Below, piece after piece: positions 35,415 through 44,293 of a DNA stretch of 64,000 bases. The stretch covers positions 1 to 64,000 of the forward strand of contig NZ_NWTI01000010.1 in the NCBI RefSeq assembly GCF_002531575.1, written 5' to 3'. Under the pieces are notes generated by a model, which saw only the letters and a list, made by a program, of their open reading frames with translations, did not search any database and was not told the origin of the DNA. Every line of letters starts with the position of its first letter. Within the stretch, counting starts at the first letter, position 1. The DNA comes from Bradyrhizobium sp. Y36 (lineage in GTDB: Bacteria; Pseudomonadota; Alphaproteobacteria; Rhizobiales; Xanthobacteraceae). The position numbers and the translations under genes are program-made.

Positions 35415-38258
35415 GTGCCAGCTGACAATAACCAAGACTCGGTCGTTTCATTCGGACCATTTCGGCTGTTTCCAAAGTCCCGGCTCCTGGAGAAGGAGGG
35501 GGAGCCGCTTCACGTCGGCGGCCGCGCGCTCGATATTCTGATCTTGCTGGCCGAGCGGCCGGGGGAAGTCGTCGACAAGAGAGAGCTGGTCAAGCGCATC
35601 TGGGCCGACGTGAATGTCGACGAGGGCAGCCTGCGCTTCCATGTCGCATCGTTGCGCAAGGTGCTCGGCGACACCGGCAAGGCGGCCCGTTATGTGCTCA
35701 ATGTGCCCGGCCGCGGCTATTGCTTCGTCGCCTCGTTCGCGCAGGCGGCCCCGCAGGTCGCGCCAGTCCCCGCCGACATCGCCCCTCCCCGCTCCCTGCC
35801 GGCACAGCTTACGAAGATGGTCGGTCGCGAGGAGGTCATCGAGAAGATCTCGAACGGCCTTGCCCTCCATCGCTTCATGACCGTGGTCGGCCCGGGCGGC
35901 ATCGGCAAGACCGCCGTCGCCGTCACGGTCGGGCATCGCCGCTCGGCGGATTTCGGCGGCCGCGTCTTCTTCGTCGATTTCAGTCCGCAGCGCGACGCCA
36001 GCCATGTCACGACCACCATCGCCTCCGTCCTCGGACTGACCGTCAGCTCCGAGGATCCAACCCCGGCCATCCTGACCTATCTGAAGACCGACCCGTCCTT
36101 GCTGATCTTCGACAGTTGCGAGCATGTGCTGGACAATCTGGCACCGTTCGTCGAGCGCGTCGTTCGCGAAGCGCCGCAGCTTCGTGTTCTCGCGACCAGC
36201 CGCGAGTCGTTCCGAAGCGAAGGCGAGCGGATTTTCCGGCTGTTCCCGCTGGATTGTCCGCCCGAGCGCGAGGGCCTCGAAGTCGCCGAGGTTCTCGCCT
36301 ACCCCGCCGCGCAGCTCTTCGTCGAGCGCATCGCGCAGAGCTCGGGTCCGTTTCAGCTTAGCGCCGAAGAGGCGCCGCTCGTCGCCAGCATCTGCCGGCG
36401 CCTCGACGGCATCGCGCTGGCGATCGAGCTCGCGGCGGGCCGCGTCAATGCGTATGGCATCGCCGGCACGGCCTCCCTGCTCGACAGCCGCTTTTCGCTG
36501 CAATGGCGGGGACGACGCACGGCCGTCCCGCGGCACCAGACGCTCGCCGCGGCGCTCGACTGGAGCTACGACCTGCTGCCTCCGGCGGAGAGCGCGACGC
36601 TGCGACGGCTATCGGTGTTTGCCGGGCCGTTCGCGCCGGAGGCCGCCGCCGCGGTCGCCTCCGGCGACGGCCTCAGCATGTCCGAGACGCTGGAGGCGAT
36701 CGACAGCCTGGTCACCAAATCGCTGATCTCGCCGTCCGGGTCGCGGGCGCTGCGCTATCGCCTGCTGGACACCACGCGCACCTACGCGCTCGGCAAGCTG
36801 AACGAGCTCGGCGAAAGCAGGCAGTTCGCGCGGCGCCATGCGGAGCATTTTCGCGACTTCTTCGAGCGCGCGGGGACCGACACGTCGACGCCGCTGCCGG
36901 AATGGCTGAGCACCTATGGCGGCGAGCTGGACAATGTGCGCGCGGCGCTGGACTGGGCCTTCGCGGCGGGCGGCGATGCGAGACTCGGCATCGCGCTGAC
37001 GGCGACCGCGGTGCCTCTGTGGGTCCGTCTGTCGCTGTTCGCCGAGTGCCGTGAGCGCTGCCGGACGGCACTGGCGGCGCTCGGCGACGACGGCGGCAAC
37101 GACCGCATCCGCATGCAGCTGCTGTCGGCGCTCGGCTGGTCGCTGATGTATGGCGAGGGCCGCGCGCGCGAAGCGCGCCCGATCCTCGAGACGACCCTCG
37201 AGCTGGCCGAGAGCCTCGACGACAAGGATTTCCGGCTGCGCGCGCTCTGGGGCCTGTGCATCGACCAGTTCAACAACGGTCAGTTCGGCAAGGCGCGTGC
37301 ACTCGCAGACCGTTTTGCCCACGCCGCGGCGAATTCTTCCGACGACACCGACCTCATGCTGGGTGACCGCCTGATGGCCGTCGCGCTGCACTATCTCGGC
37401 GACCAGAACGAGGCGCGGCAGCATATCGATCGGGTCAACGCCTCGCTGCATGTGCTGGTGGAGAAGCCGAAAATCTTCCCGCTCGACCTCAGGATATCGA
37501 CGCAATATTTCCGGGCCCGCATCCTCTGGCTTCAAGGCCTCGCCGACCAGGCCCAGGCGCTGACCGCCAACAACATCGAGGAAGGCCGTGCCAACGGCCA
37601 CGCACTGACCTTCTGCAGCGTGCTGGGGCAGGCCGCCTGCCCGATCGCGTTCTGGTCCGGCGATTTCGACGCCGCCGAGCGTCACGGCGCCGAGCTGCTC
37701 GAACACACCGAGCGCCACGCGATCCGGCCGTGGGGCCTGTGGGCACGGGCCTTCAACGCCGCAGTCGTGGCGAGGCGCGGCGACATCGCGACGGGCCTGC
37801 CGCTGCTGCGCGAAGAGCTCAATCGTGCCGGCGATGCGCGCTTTCTGCCGCGCTTTCTGCCTTTGCTCGCCGAGCTCGCCGCGTGTTTACTGGAAGCCGG
37901 ACAGGTCGACCGCGGCCTCGACGTGATCGAGGACGTCCTGATCCGTTGCGACGACCGGCAGGAGCGCTGGTATCTGCCGGAGCTGATCCGCATCAAGGCA
38001 GAATTGATGCTCAGAAGCGCGCGTCATGCGGGAGACGCCGAGGCGCGCTTTCGCGAGGCGATCGACATTGCCGCCCAGCAGGGCGCGCGCTTCTGGGAGC
38101 TGCGCTGCGCGACCAGCCTCGCGCGATTCATGATCGGAGCCGGCCGGCGTGCGGACGCCAAGGCGGTTCTCGAGAATGTCACCGGGTCATTCGCCGAGGG
38201 GGCCGATTTCTCCGACCTGCGCATGGCCCGCGAGCTGACGGTGCAATTGCGCGCCTGA
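35415..38258 (+). CDS. Winged-helix STAND-type ATPase transcriptional regulator (paralogue 1)
   Basis: Regulator of 947 residues. An OmpR-type Trans_reg_C winged helix occupies about 12-105 (FGPFRLFPKSRLLEKEGEPL to VLNVPGRGYCF). A STAND/NB-ARC-like ATPase follows: Walker A GPGGIGKT at 159-166, Walker B LLIFDSCEHVLD near 230, and LATSRESFRSEGE as sensor. The C-terminal half is helical repeats of TPR type. GTG 35415 (VPADNNQDS) is chosen because the paralogue at 44294 begins VPDTNEQDS at the same point. Such proteins act as ligand- and ATP-gated regulators. The target genes are unknown; msrA, cupin and osmC lie beyond it. Confidence 0.88.
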   Translation: MPADNNQDSVVSFGPFRLFPKSRLLEKEGEPLHVGGRALDILILLAERPGEVVDKRELVKRIWADVNVDEGSLRFHVASLRKVLGDTGKAARYVLNVPGRGYCFVASFAQAAPQVAPVPADIAPPRSLPAQLTKMVGREEVIEKISNGLALHRFMTVVGPGGIGKTAVAVTVGHRRSADFGGRVFFVDFSPQRDASHVTTTIASVLGLTVSSEDPTPAILTYLKTDPSLLIFDSCEHVLDNLAPFVERVVREAPQLRVLATSRESFRSEGERIFRLFPLDCPPEREGLEVAEVLAYPAAQLFVERIAQSSGPFQLSAEEAPLVASICRRLDGIALAIELAAGRVNAYGIAGTASLLDSRFSLQWRGRRTAVPRHQTLAAALDWSYDLLPPAESATLRRLSVFAGPFAPEAAAAVASGDGLSMSETLEAIDSLVTKSLISPSGSRALRYRLLDTTRTYALGKLNELGESRQFARRHAEHFRDFFERAGTDTSTPLPEWLSTYGGELDNVRAALDWAFAAGGDARLGIALTATAVPLWVRLSLFAECRERCRTALAALGDDGGNDRIRMQLLSALGWSLMYGEGRAREARPILETTLELAESLDDKDFRLRALWGLCIDQFNNGQFGKARALADRFAHAAANSSDDTDLMLGDRLMAVALHYLGDQNEARQHIDRVNASLHVLVEKPKIFPLDLRISTQYFRARILWLQGLADQAQALTANNIEEGRANGHALTFCSVLGQAACPIAFWSGDFDAAERHGAELLEHTERHAIRPWGLWARAFNAAVVARRGDIATGLPLLREELNRAGDARFLPRFLPLLAELAACLLEAGQVDRGLDVIEDVLIRCDDRQERWYLPELIRIKAELMLRSARHAGDAEARFREAIDIAAQQGARFWELRCATSLARFMIGAGRRADAKAVLENVTGSFAEGADFSDLRMARELTVQLRA

Positions 38259-38273
38259 CAGTTTGCTGCGACC

Positions 38274-38486
38274 CGATCCAAAGCGCGATGAGATTTGGAT
38301 GAACTGTCATCGCGCTTTGGATCGTTGTTTGCGCATGATCCTTCCCGAAAGCCGCTTCGCGCTTTTACGGATCATGCTTTGGACCCTTTTTCCGTTCCGA
38401 TAAAATCGGAACGGGGGCGCCGGATTCTTGTTTTGACGCGTTTTCTTGACGCGAACCGGTACCCACTTCGCTCGAAAACGCTCTAG
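38274..38486. repeat. Mosaic palindromic repeat, three hairpins
   Basis: Directly after regulator 1 lie three perfect inverted repeats. One has 18-bp arms at 38274-38291/38307-38324. One has 9-bp arms at 38333-38341/38369-38377. One has 10-bp arms around AAA at 38392-38414. A tail then ends TTCGCTCGAAAACGCT. A related copy, sharing the third hairpin type and the tail, occurs at 40038-40136. This is a dispersed intergenic repeat as found across Rhizobiales genomes; the first hairpin may also terminate the regulator transcript. Confidence 0.65.
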
Positions 38487-38998
38487 CCTCCCACCGCAGC
38501 CGCGCGGCGCGGCAGCTTCCAGTCGGGCCGGATGAAGTGGCAGGTGTAGCCGTCCGGATAGCGTTCGAGATAATCCTGATGCTCGGGCTCGGCTTCCCAG
38601 AACTCGGCTGCGGGCGCGACCTCGGTCACCACCTTGCCCGGCCACAGGCCGGACGCCTCGACATCGGCAATGGTGTCCTCGGCGATGCGCCTCTGCTCGT
38701 CGCTCGAATAGAAGATCGCCGAGCGGTAGCTCGTGCCGAGATCATTGCCCTGACGGTTGAGCGTGGTGGGATCATGGATCTGGAAGAAGAACTCGAGCAT
38801 GGTCCGGAAGCTGGTCTTGGCGGGATTGAAGATGATCTCGATCGCCTCGGCGTGGCCTTCGTGATTGCGGTAAGTGGCGTTCTTGACCTGCCCGCCGGTG
38901 TAGCCGACGCGCGTGGAGATCACGCCCGGCTGCTTGCGGATGAGGTCCTGCATGCCCCAGAAGCAGCCCCCGGCCAAAACTGCGCGCTCTGTCGTCAT
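38483..38998 (-). CDS. msrA: Peptide methionine sulfoxide reductase A
   Basis: Thioredoxin-dependent repair enzyme of 171 residues reducing S-methionine sulfoxide in proteins. The catalytic motif GCFWG sits at 11-15 with C12 as nucleophile; RVGYTGG and HAEAIEIIFNP follow. The C-terminal region YTCHFIRPDWKL lacks the usual resolving cysteines of longer forms apart from the single C in YTCH. ATG 38998 has GGAG at 6-bp spacing; an ATG at 39010 is the alternative. No signal peptide. Likely cotranscribed with the cupin gene 29 bp upstream. Confidence 0.93.
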   Translation of the reverse strand: MTTERAVLAGGCFWGMQDLIRKQPGVISTRVGYTGGQVKNATYRNHEGHAEAIEIIFNPAKTSFRTMLEFFFQIHDPTTLNRQGNDLGTSYRSAIFYSSDEQRRIAEDTIADVEASGLWPGKVVTEVAPAAEFWEAEPEHQDYLERYPDGYTCHFIRPDWKLPRRAAAVGG

Positions 38999-39027
38999 TT
39001 GGTGCTCCATCAATTTGGTTGAGATAC

Positions 39028-39483
39028 TCAGCGCTCGTCCGCAGCCTGATGCAAGCGCGGATCGTCATGGTCGTCGTGATAGTCGAGGCCAAGCGGCCCG
39101 ATGGCCGAGACCTGCGTGACGTATTCGCCTGATTTCGCCCAATGGAAATGCCAGGTCTCGCCGGGCAGCACGATCACGCTGCCCGGCGGATAGGCCTTGA
39201 CCTTGTCACCATCAAAATGCTCGCCGAGCCCGATGTAGAACACGCCCGACATGACCGTGTAGATGCGGTCCTCCGGATGCTTGTGCGGCATCAGCCTGAT
39301 GCCGCCGGGCACCTTGACCCGGACCACATAGGGTCCGGGTTCACTGGGATGGCCGACCATCACGGCCAGCCGTGCGCCCGGCGGAAAAGCAGGGAAAGGC
39401 TGCCATGCGATGTCCTCCGGCAGGATCGCCCGGAACCTGTCTTCATCCGGCTGGTGTCGACGCGGCACATCTTGACGCAACAT
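39028..39483 (-). CDS. Cupin-domain protein
   Basis: Single-domain cupin of 151 residues. The metal-binding motif is GGIRLMPHKHPEDRIYTVMSG (about 60-80), giving two His and a Glu or Asp, and the second cupin motif PGSVIVLPGETWHFHW supplies the last His. The tail is very His/Asp-rich (DYHDDHDDPRLHQ). The enzyme activity is unknown; small cupins of this form bind Fe, Mn or Ni. Between osmC (21 bp upstream) and msrA, so a role in oxidative or carbonyl stress is a guess from context. Confidence 0.85.
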   Translation of the reverse strand: MLRQDVPRRHQPDEDRFRAILPEDIAWQPFPAFPPGARLAVMVGHPSEPGPYVVRVKVPGGIRLMPHKHPEDRIYTVMSGVFYIGLGEHFDGDKVKAYPPGSVIVLPGETWHFHWAKSGEYVTQVSAIGPLGLDYHDDHDDPRLHQAADER

Positions 39484-39504
39484 GGCGGCATTCCCTCCGG
39501 TCGC

Positions 39505-39927
39505 TCAGCCCAGTTTGGCGTCGAGCGTGATTGCGGCGTTGAGCACCTTCGAGACCGGGCAGTTCTTCTCGGCCTCGCCGGCGATCTTGGCAAAGCCTGC
39601 ATCGTCGAGGTTCGGCACCTTGGCACGCAGGGTAAGCGCCGACTTGCTGATCTTGAAGCCCTTGCCTTCGGGCTCGAGCGTGATGGCGGCTTCGGTCGAG
39701 AGCTCGTCCGGCGTGAAGCCGGCCATCTGGAGACCGAAGGCCAGCGCCATGGTAAAACATCCGGCGTGAGCCGCCGCGATCAACTCCTCGGGATTGGTCC
39801 CCTTCTCGTTCTCGAAGCGGGTCTTGAACGAATAGGGCGTCTGCGCGAGCACCCCGGATTCGCTCGTCAGATGACCGGTCCCATCGCGACCGGTGCCCTT
39901 CCAGACTGCCGTTGCCTTGCGGATCAT
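39505..39927 (-). CDS. OsmC/Ohr family peroxiredoxin-like protein
   Basis: Thiol peroxidase-like protein of 140 residues in the OsmC subgroup. The paired active-site cysteines are C57 in AAAHAGCFTMAL and C123 in EKNCPVSKVL, and the conserved Arg and Glu are in FKTRFENEKGTNPEELI. The family reduces organic hydroperoxides with lipoylated or dihydrolipoamide partners. First gene of the osmC-cupin-msrA set. Confidence 0.93.
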   Translation of the reverse strand: MIRKATAVWKGTGRDGTGHLTSESGVLAQTPYSFKTRFENEKGTNPEELIAAAHAGCFTMALAFGLQMAGFTPDELSTEAAITLEPEGKGFKISKSALTLRAKVPNLDDAGFAKIAGEAEKNCPVSKVLNAAITLDAKLG

Positions 39928-40037
39928 CTCAATTCTCCTTGTTTGATGTCAGTACCGGTACTGCGTACCGTTGGAAGGCGACTTCGGCGTGACCGCCTGT
40001 CCCCGTTCCAACCTGTCGAGCGCCACAGCGGTTCCGC

Positions 40038-40136
40038 CAAATCCCGTTCCGACGTATCTGGAACGGGATTTGATGCTGATGTGACGCGGCTTCCTCGCGC
40101 GGAGCCCGGCATCCAATTCGCTCGAAGACGCTTCAG
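40038..40136. repeat. Second, shorter copy of the mosaic palindromic repeat
   Basis: Perfect 13-bp arms at 40038-40050 and 40060-40072 (core ATCCCGTTCC / GGAACGGGAT) around GACGTATCT. A tail TTCGCTCGAAGACGCTTCAGC follows that matches TTCGCTCGAAAACGCTCTAGC at the end of the copy at 38274-38486. It lies just downstream of the enoyl-CoA hydratase remnant. Confidence 0.6.
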
Positions 40137-40980
40137 CGGCCGATCTGTCCGACGTGAAAACCCAGCCGGTTCTCGACGTCGCCGGCGCGATGGAAGCCGC
40201 GCGCCATCAGCGCCTTGATGCGGGTCTGGCTCGCAGGTCGGTCGAGCGCGGCCAGGAACGCGTCCCATTCCGGCTTGATCTCGACATCCGGCGGCAGGCT
40301 CGCGACATCGACCAGGCGCTTGGTCTCGGCGATTGCCTCCTTGTCGAAAGACGCGATCCGCATCGCCAGCGCCTCGACGAAACCGTCGAGCTCGGCATCC
40401 GGCATCGACCGGTTCACATAGCCGTAGCGCTCGGCGAGATCGCCATCAATGTCGTCGGCGCCGAGCAGCACTTCGAGCGCGCGGCCACGACCCATCAGCC
40501 GCGGCACCGCGCCATCGGTCCGCCGCCAGGCACAAGGCCTGCACCGACCTCCCATTGCGACAGGATCGCCTTCTCGCGACTGGCAAAGCGCATGTCGCTC
40601 GCGAGCGCGAGCTCGCTGCCGACACCGGTCGCACGGCCCCGGATCAGGGCGATGGAGACGACCGGCGCGCGGCTGAGACGCACCAACGTGTCAGGCAGCG
40701 ACTGCAGGCCCGTCGGCCCCGGCGGAACCGCGCGCGACTCCTCCGGCGGCGCGAGGAAGTCGTAATGCGTGATGAAGAAGCCTTCGACGGCGCTGTCGAA
40801 CACCACCACCTTCACCTCCGGATCGGTTTCGATCGCGGTAACGATGTCGCTGAGCAGCGGAAGATGCCTCGGGCCGAAGATATTGACCGGCGGCATGTCG
40901 AAGGTGACACGCCAGTAGGTCGGCAGGTGGCGCTCCAGGCGGATCTCGTCGGTCGTGAAAGTACGTTCGGGGCGGTTCAT
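40133..40980 (-). pseudogene. Enoyl-CoA hydratase/isomerase family gene with frameshift
   Basis: The N-terminal 156 residues from ATG 40980 read as a crotonase: VKVVVFDSAVEGFFITHYDF, then RGRATGVGSELALASDMRFASREKAILSQWEVGAGLVPGGGPMAR. The frame then breaks near 40505. The C-terminal part (PRLMGRGRALEVLLGADDIDGDLAERYGYVN...) continues in another frame to 40133. Adding one base after GCGCGG restores MARLPRLMGRGRALEV. It is a single-base deletion or a sequencing error; whole length would be about 282 residues. Confidence 0.8.
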
Positions 40981-41007
40981 GGTCGCAACTCCTGGTGCGG
41001 GCTGATT

Positions 41008-42321
41008 TCAGATCGACTGACGCAGCGGCCGGAACGCGGTGCGCATTTCCGAAGTGAACAGCGCGGGCTGCTCCCAGGCCGCGAAATGGCCACCCTTGTC
41101 GAGGCGGTTGTAGTGCATCAGTTTGGGATAGGCCTTCTCGGCCCAGCTGCGCGGCGCGGCGTAGATCTCGTCCGGGAACACGCTGACGGCGACCGGGATC
41201 TTGACGTGCTTGGGCGCGAAGAACACCAGCTTGTTCTCCCAGTACAGCCGCGCCGAGGAGACGGCGGTGTTGGTGAGCCAGTACAGCGTGATGTTGTCGA
41301 CGACGTCGTCGCGCGTCAGGCCTTCCGTTTTGCCGTCGAACACCCGTGCGATCATCGCGGCGCTGCGCGCATCGTGATCGAGCATCCAGGACGCAAGGCC
41401 CGCCGGCGAATCCACGAGGCCAAGAAGCGTCTGCGGCCGGTTCGACATCTCGATGGCATAGCCTAGGCCGTGCTTGTAGAAATCGTCGAGCTGGTCGTAG
41501 GCAATGCGCTCCTCGGTCGAGAGGTTCGACGGCCGCGTCCCGTCGGGCTGCAACGCCTTGGCGATGTCGTCAGGGACCGTCGCCGGCATGTTGGTGTGAA
41601 TGCCGAGCAGCTCCGGCGGAGCGATCAGCGCCATCTGCTCGGTGACGGCATTGCCCCAGTCGCCGCCTTGCGCGACATAACGGTTGTAGCCGAGGCGCTT
41701 CATCAGCACGATCCAGGCCCGCGCGATGCGCTGGGGATCCCAGCCCAGCGTCGCCGGCTTGCCGGAGAAGCCGTGGCCCGGCAGCGAGGGGATCACGAGA
41801 TCGAACGCGTCGGCCGCCGTTCCGCCATGCGCGGTCGGATCGGTGAGCGGGCCGATGATCTTCATCTGCTCGATGATCGAGCCGGGCCAGCCATGTGTGA
41901 CAATCATCGGCAGCGCATTCTCGTGCCGGGAACGGGCGTGAATGAAATGGACGTCGACGCCGTCGATCTCGGTGACGAATTGCGGCAGCGCGTTCAGCCG
42001 CGCCTCCATCCGGCGCCAGTCGTAATCGCTCTGCCAGTAGCGCACGAGCTGCTGGACCGTCGTCAATTGCACGCCCTGCGACTGGTCGGCAACGATTTCC
42101 CGGTCCGGCCACCGCGTCGCCGCGAGGCGACGGCGCAGGTCAAGCAGATCCGCTTCGGGCACATTGACCTGGAACGGTCGGATCGCGTCACTCACCGCCG
42201 CCTTTGCGGAATGCAGCGGCAGCAGGCTCGACACACTGGCGGCGACCGCGGTCATCGCGGCCTGGCCCAGCAATTGGCGACGATCGGGGTTGAGGATGTC
42301 AACGCGTGCTTGCGTGGTCAT
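41008..42321 (-). CDS. Epoxide hydrolase (EHN domain), Tat-type leader
   Basis: Alpha/beta-hydrolase of 437 residues. The N-terminus carries DRRQLLGQAAMTAVAASVSS, a twin-arginine-like leader ending near HSAKA, so it is probably exported. The epoxide hydrolase N-terminal domain follows (FQVNVPEADLLDLRRRLAATRWPD). The oxyanion region is HGWPGS, the nucleophile Asp is in GGDWGN, and the catalytic His in KGGHFAAWEQP. It adds water to epoxides of unknown identity. A CTAAC direct-repeat site lies about 100 bp upstream. Confidence 0.88.
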   Translation of the reverse strand: MTTQARVDILNPDRRQLLGQAAMTAVAASVSSLLPLHSAKAAVSDAIRPFQVNVPEADLLDLRRRLAATRWPDREIVADQSQGVQLTTVQQLVRYWQSDYDWRRMEARLNALPQFVTEIDGVDVHFIHARSRHENALPMIVTHGWPGSIIEQMKIIGPLTDPTAHGGTAADAFDLVIPSLPGHGFSGKPATLGWDPQRIARAWIVLMKRLGYNRYVAQGGDWGNAVTEQMALIAPPELLGIHTNMPATVPDDIAKALQPDGTRPSNLSTEERIAYDQLDDFYKHGLGYAIEMSNRPQTLLGLVDSPAGLASWMLDHDARSAAMIARVFDGKTEGLTRDDVVDNITLYWLTNTAVSSARLYWENKLVFFAPKHVKIPVAVSVFPDEIYAAPRSWAEKAYPKLMHYNRLDKGGHFAAWEQPALFTSEMRTAFRPLRQSI

Positions 42322-42422
42322 TTTGAATCTCCCTTGCTTTGGTCGGTGACGCTGACCGAATTTGAAATTCGACGTGTCGGCTCGTGTGCAGAGAGACTGG
42401 CGCAGGCGCTTCCGATTTGCTT

Positions 42423-42447
42423 GTTATGGATTGTTAGAGCGCGTTAG
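42423..42447 (-). promoter_or_regulatory. CTAAC-N5 direct-repeat site upstream of the epoxide hydrolase
   Basis: Read on the minus strand: CTAAC-N5-CTAAC-N5-ATAAC, period exactly 10 bp, ending about 101 bp before the ATG at 42321. Matching sites precede the genes at 43971, 47286 and 48229. Tandem 10-11-bp repeats are the usual target of OmpR-type winged-helix proteins. Confidence 0.6.
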
Positions 42448-42514
42448 CCTTTGCGAGTCTGCGCGGTTGAGGGGATCGACGGGCGCTGTCGCAAGGCGCG
42501 GCGATACAACGCAA

Positions 42515-42547
42515 ACGGCGCGCGATGAGGACGTCATCGCGCGCCGT
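42515..42547 (-). terminator. Strong hairpin after the VOC gene
   Basis: Perfect 14-bp arms, ACGGCGCGCGATGA and its complement, flank a 5-base loop GGACG, 20 bp beyond the VOC stop. On the minus strand the stem is followed by TTTGCG. It shares GCGCGATGA with the hairpin at 38274-38324, so it may be either a terminator or another repeat fragment. Confidence 0.55.
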
Positions 42548-42567
42548 GACCATGACGTGCAGCGGCT

Positions 42568-43257
42568 TCAGGCTGGCAGCGTTTGACCGGCCTGCTCGCG
42601 AACGACGTAGTCGGCGTACCACTCCGCCCAATTCTCGTCGTGCCCGCCGGTCCGCTTCTCGTGCTCGCCATGCGCCACTGCGGCGCGACGCAGGGCCGCG
42701 GCAAGATCGGTCGATGAAGCGAACGCGGTGCCGCCCCCCGCGATGCGCCCCGGCAGCCGTGTCGTGACTTCCTGGAACAGCCAGCCGTTGCCGTCGGGAT
42801 CGCTGAACGAGGCGAACGAGCTGTAGCTGCCGCGCTTCGGGTCGGCGCCGCTGACGCGAACGCTGCCGAACAGATATGGCTCGTCGGGACCGGCATGGGC
42901 ATCGCCGGCACCGTGGAACGGCTCGCTGACCACGATGCCGCGATCGAGCAGATCCTTTCGGGCGGCGTCGAGATCGGAGACGATCAGATACAGCCCGCGT
43001 GCCGAACCGGGAGCCGCAGCCGTGACGTTCCTGCCGAAGATCACCGAGCACGCCGATCCCGGCGGCGTGAACTGGATCACACGCCAGTCGGCGCCCGAAG
43101 TGAAATCAGCGTCCAGTCGCCAGCCGAGACGCGCGTAGAACGCCTTGGCGCGGTCGACATCGGACACCGGGATCACGATGACCTCGAGCTTCATGTCAAC
43201 GCTGCGCGATGTCGAGGGACTGGTCCCGGTTTCGCGGTCGATTTCGATGATGGTCAT
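42568..43257 (-). CDS. VOC/glyoxalase-fold protein
   Basis: Protein of about 229 residues. A glyoxalase/bleomycin-resistance domain spans residues 20-150: MKLEVIVIPVSDVDRAKAFYARLGWRLDADF, then GLYLIVSDLDAARKDLLDRGIVVSEPFHG and FSDPDGNGWLFQEV. A C-terminal extension of about 65 residues (EHEKRTGGHDENWAEWYADYVVREQAGQ) resembles a short dimerisation tail. ATG 43257 has GGGAG upstream. The substrate is unknown. It follows the HWE kinase by 45 bp and is probably cotranscribed. Confidence 0.85.
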   Translation of the reverse strand: MTIIEIDRETGTSPSTSRSVDMKLEVIVIPVSDVDRAKAFYARLGWRLDADFTSGADWRVIQFTPPGSACSVIFGRNVTAAAPGSARGLYLIVSDLDAARKDLLDRGIVVSEPFHGAGDAHAGPDEPYLFGSVRVSGADPKRGSYSSFASFSDPDGNGWLFQEVTTRLPGRIAGGGTAFASSTDLAAALRRAAVAHGEHEKRTGGHDENWAEWYADYVVREQAGQTLPA

Positions 43258-43302
43258 GTCGAACTCCCTGATGTGAGACGCACTTGCAAGCACGATCGGC
43301 AC

Positions 43303-43971
43303 TCAATCGGCGGTCGGCATCGCGATGGTCACCCGTGTGCCGCCCTGCCCTGCCTCGCCATGCAAGCGCGCGTGGATGCTGCGTGCGAGCCCTTCGAGGA
43401 TGCGGCTGCCGGTGCCCTGAAGCGGGCCGGTCGCGCCAATTCCGTTGTCGGCCACCGTGTAGAGCCAGGCGCCGTCACGATGGACCACGTCGATGCGGAT
43501 CACTGCGCCGCTCCTGTTGGGAAAAGCGTGCTTTGCCGCATTCGTGACCAGCTCGGTCAGCATCAGCGCGAGCCGATGGCACTGCGCAGCCGGCAATGTG
43601 CCGCTTTCGATGGCAGCCTCGCAGCGAATGCCCGCCGGCTCCAGCACCGCTTCGGAGAGCGCTCCGCACAGATTTTCGAAAAAGGGCGCGACGGACACTA
43701 TCGAGGGGTCATCATTGTCGGACAGGAGCTGATAGAGCCTGCCGAAGGCAACGATGCGCCGCTCGAGCCGGTCCACCGCCAGCGATACATCCCCTCTGCC
43801 TGCGCGCGTGAAATCGCGGCGAACTGACGCACCGAGCAGAGTCAGCGTGTTCTTCATGCGATGGTGGGACTCCCGCAGCACGAGCTCCCAATCACGCGCC
43901 TGATCATCGAGACTGGCGACGAATTGAGATCGAACGACGTGGTCGTTCGGCCGAGCACCGATACCGGACAT
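43303..43971 (-). CDS. HWE/HisKA_2-type soluble histidine kinase
   Basis: Cytoplasmic kinase of 222 residues without a sensor domain. The phosphoacceptor region is WELVLRESHHRMKNTLTLLGAS, with H37 the likely site. The ATPase follows with LALMLTELVTNAAKHAF (N box), VADNGIGATGP (G1) and GSRILEGLARSIHARL. Such short kinases often work in general-stress or light signalling with separate receivers. ATG 43971 or 43974 follows GGGGAGG. Divergent from regulator 2, with a CTAAC-type site in its upstream region. Confidence 0.88.
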   Translation of the reverse strand: MSGIGARPNDHVVRSQFVASLDDQARDWELVLRESHHRMKNTLTLLGASVRRDFTRAGRGDVSLAVDRLERRIVAFGRLYQLLSDNDDPSIVSVAPFFENLCGALSEAVLEPAGIRCEAAIESGTLPAAQCHRLALMLTELVTNAAKHAFPNRSGAVIRIDVVHRDGAWLYTVADNGIGATGPLQGTGSRILEGLARSIHARLHGEAGQGGTRVTIAMPTAD

Positions 43972-44039
43972 CATGGCCTCCCCGTTGAAATAGGATCTAA
44001 CGCGAAGGCCATACTGGATGCATCGCACTTGTTTAGCTC

Positions 44040-44064
44040 GTTAGACGTTGCAAGATTCTGTTAT
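44040..44064 (-). promoter_or_regulatory. CTAAC-type direct-repeat site upstream of the HWE kinase
   Basis: Read on the minus strand: ATAAC-N5-CTTGC-N5-CTAAC, period 10 bp with a degenerate middle unit, ending about 68 bp before the kinase ATG at 43971. It lies in the same intergenic region as the promoter of regulator 2, so it could serve both. Confidence 0.5.
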
Positions 44065-44214
44065 GAAGGACGGTGCAGGCACCGGGTCAGCGCCCGGTCG
44101 ATCGCTGCCAATGGGACTGCCGAGCTCGCCCGGACGTGCCCAAAACTGCTGCTTTTGGGTGAGATTGCCGGGATCGCCTCCATGCAATCCGCCGACGGCC
44201 ACGCGATTTCGCCA

Positions 44215-44250
44215 CTTTCGGCCAGTTTACTGGACGGTGCGTTCTGGTAG
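44215..44250 (+). promoter_or_regulatory. Conserved 36-nt element upstream of regulator 2
   Basis: Begins CTTTCGGCCAGTTTACTG; 31 of 36 positions match the element at 35332-35367. It ends 43 bp before the GTG start of regulator 2. The five differing bases fall in the second half. Confidence 0.6.
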
Positions 44251-44293
44251 TTCAAAGTGCGGATTTCAGTCCTTTCACCGGAATTACTCGCCA

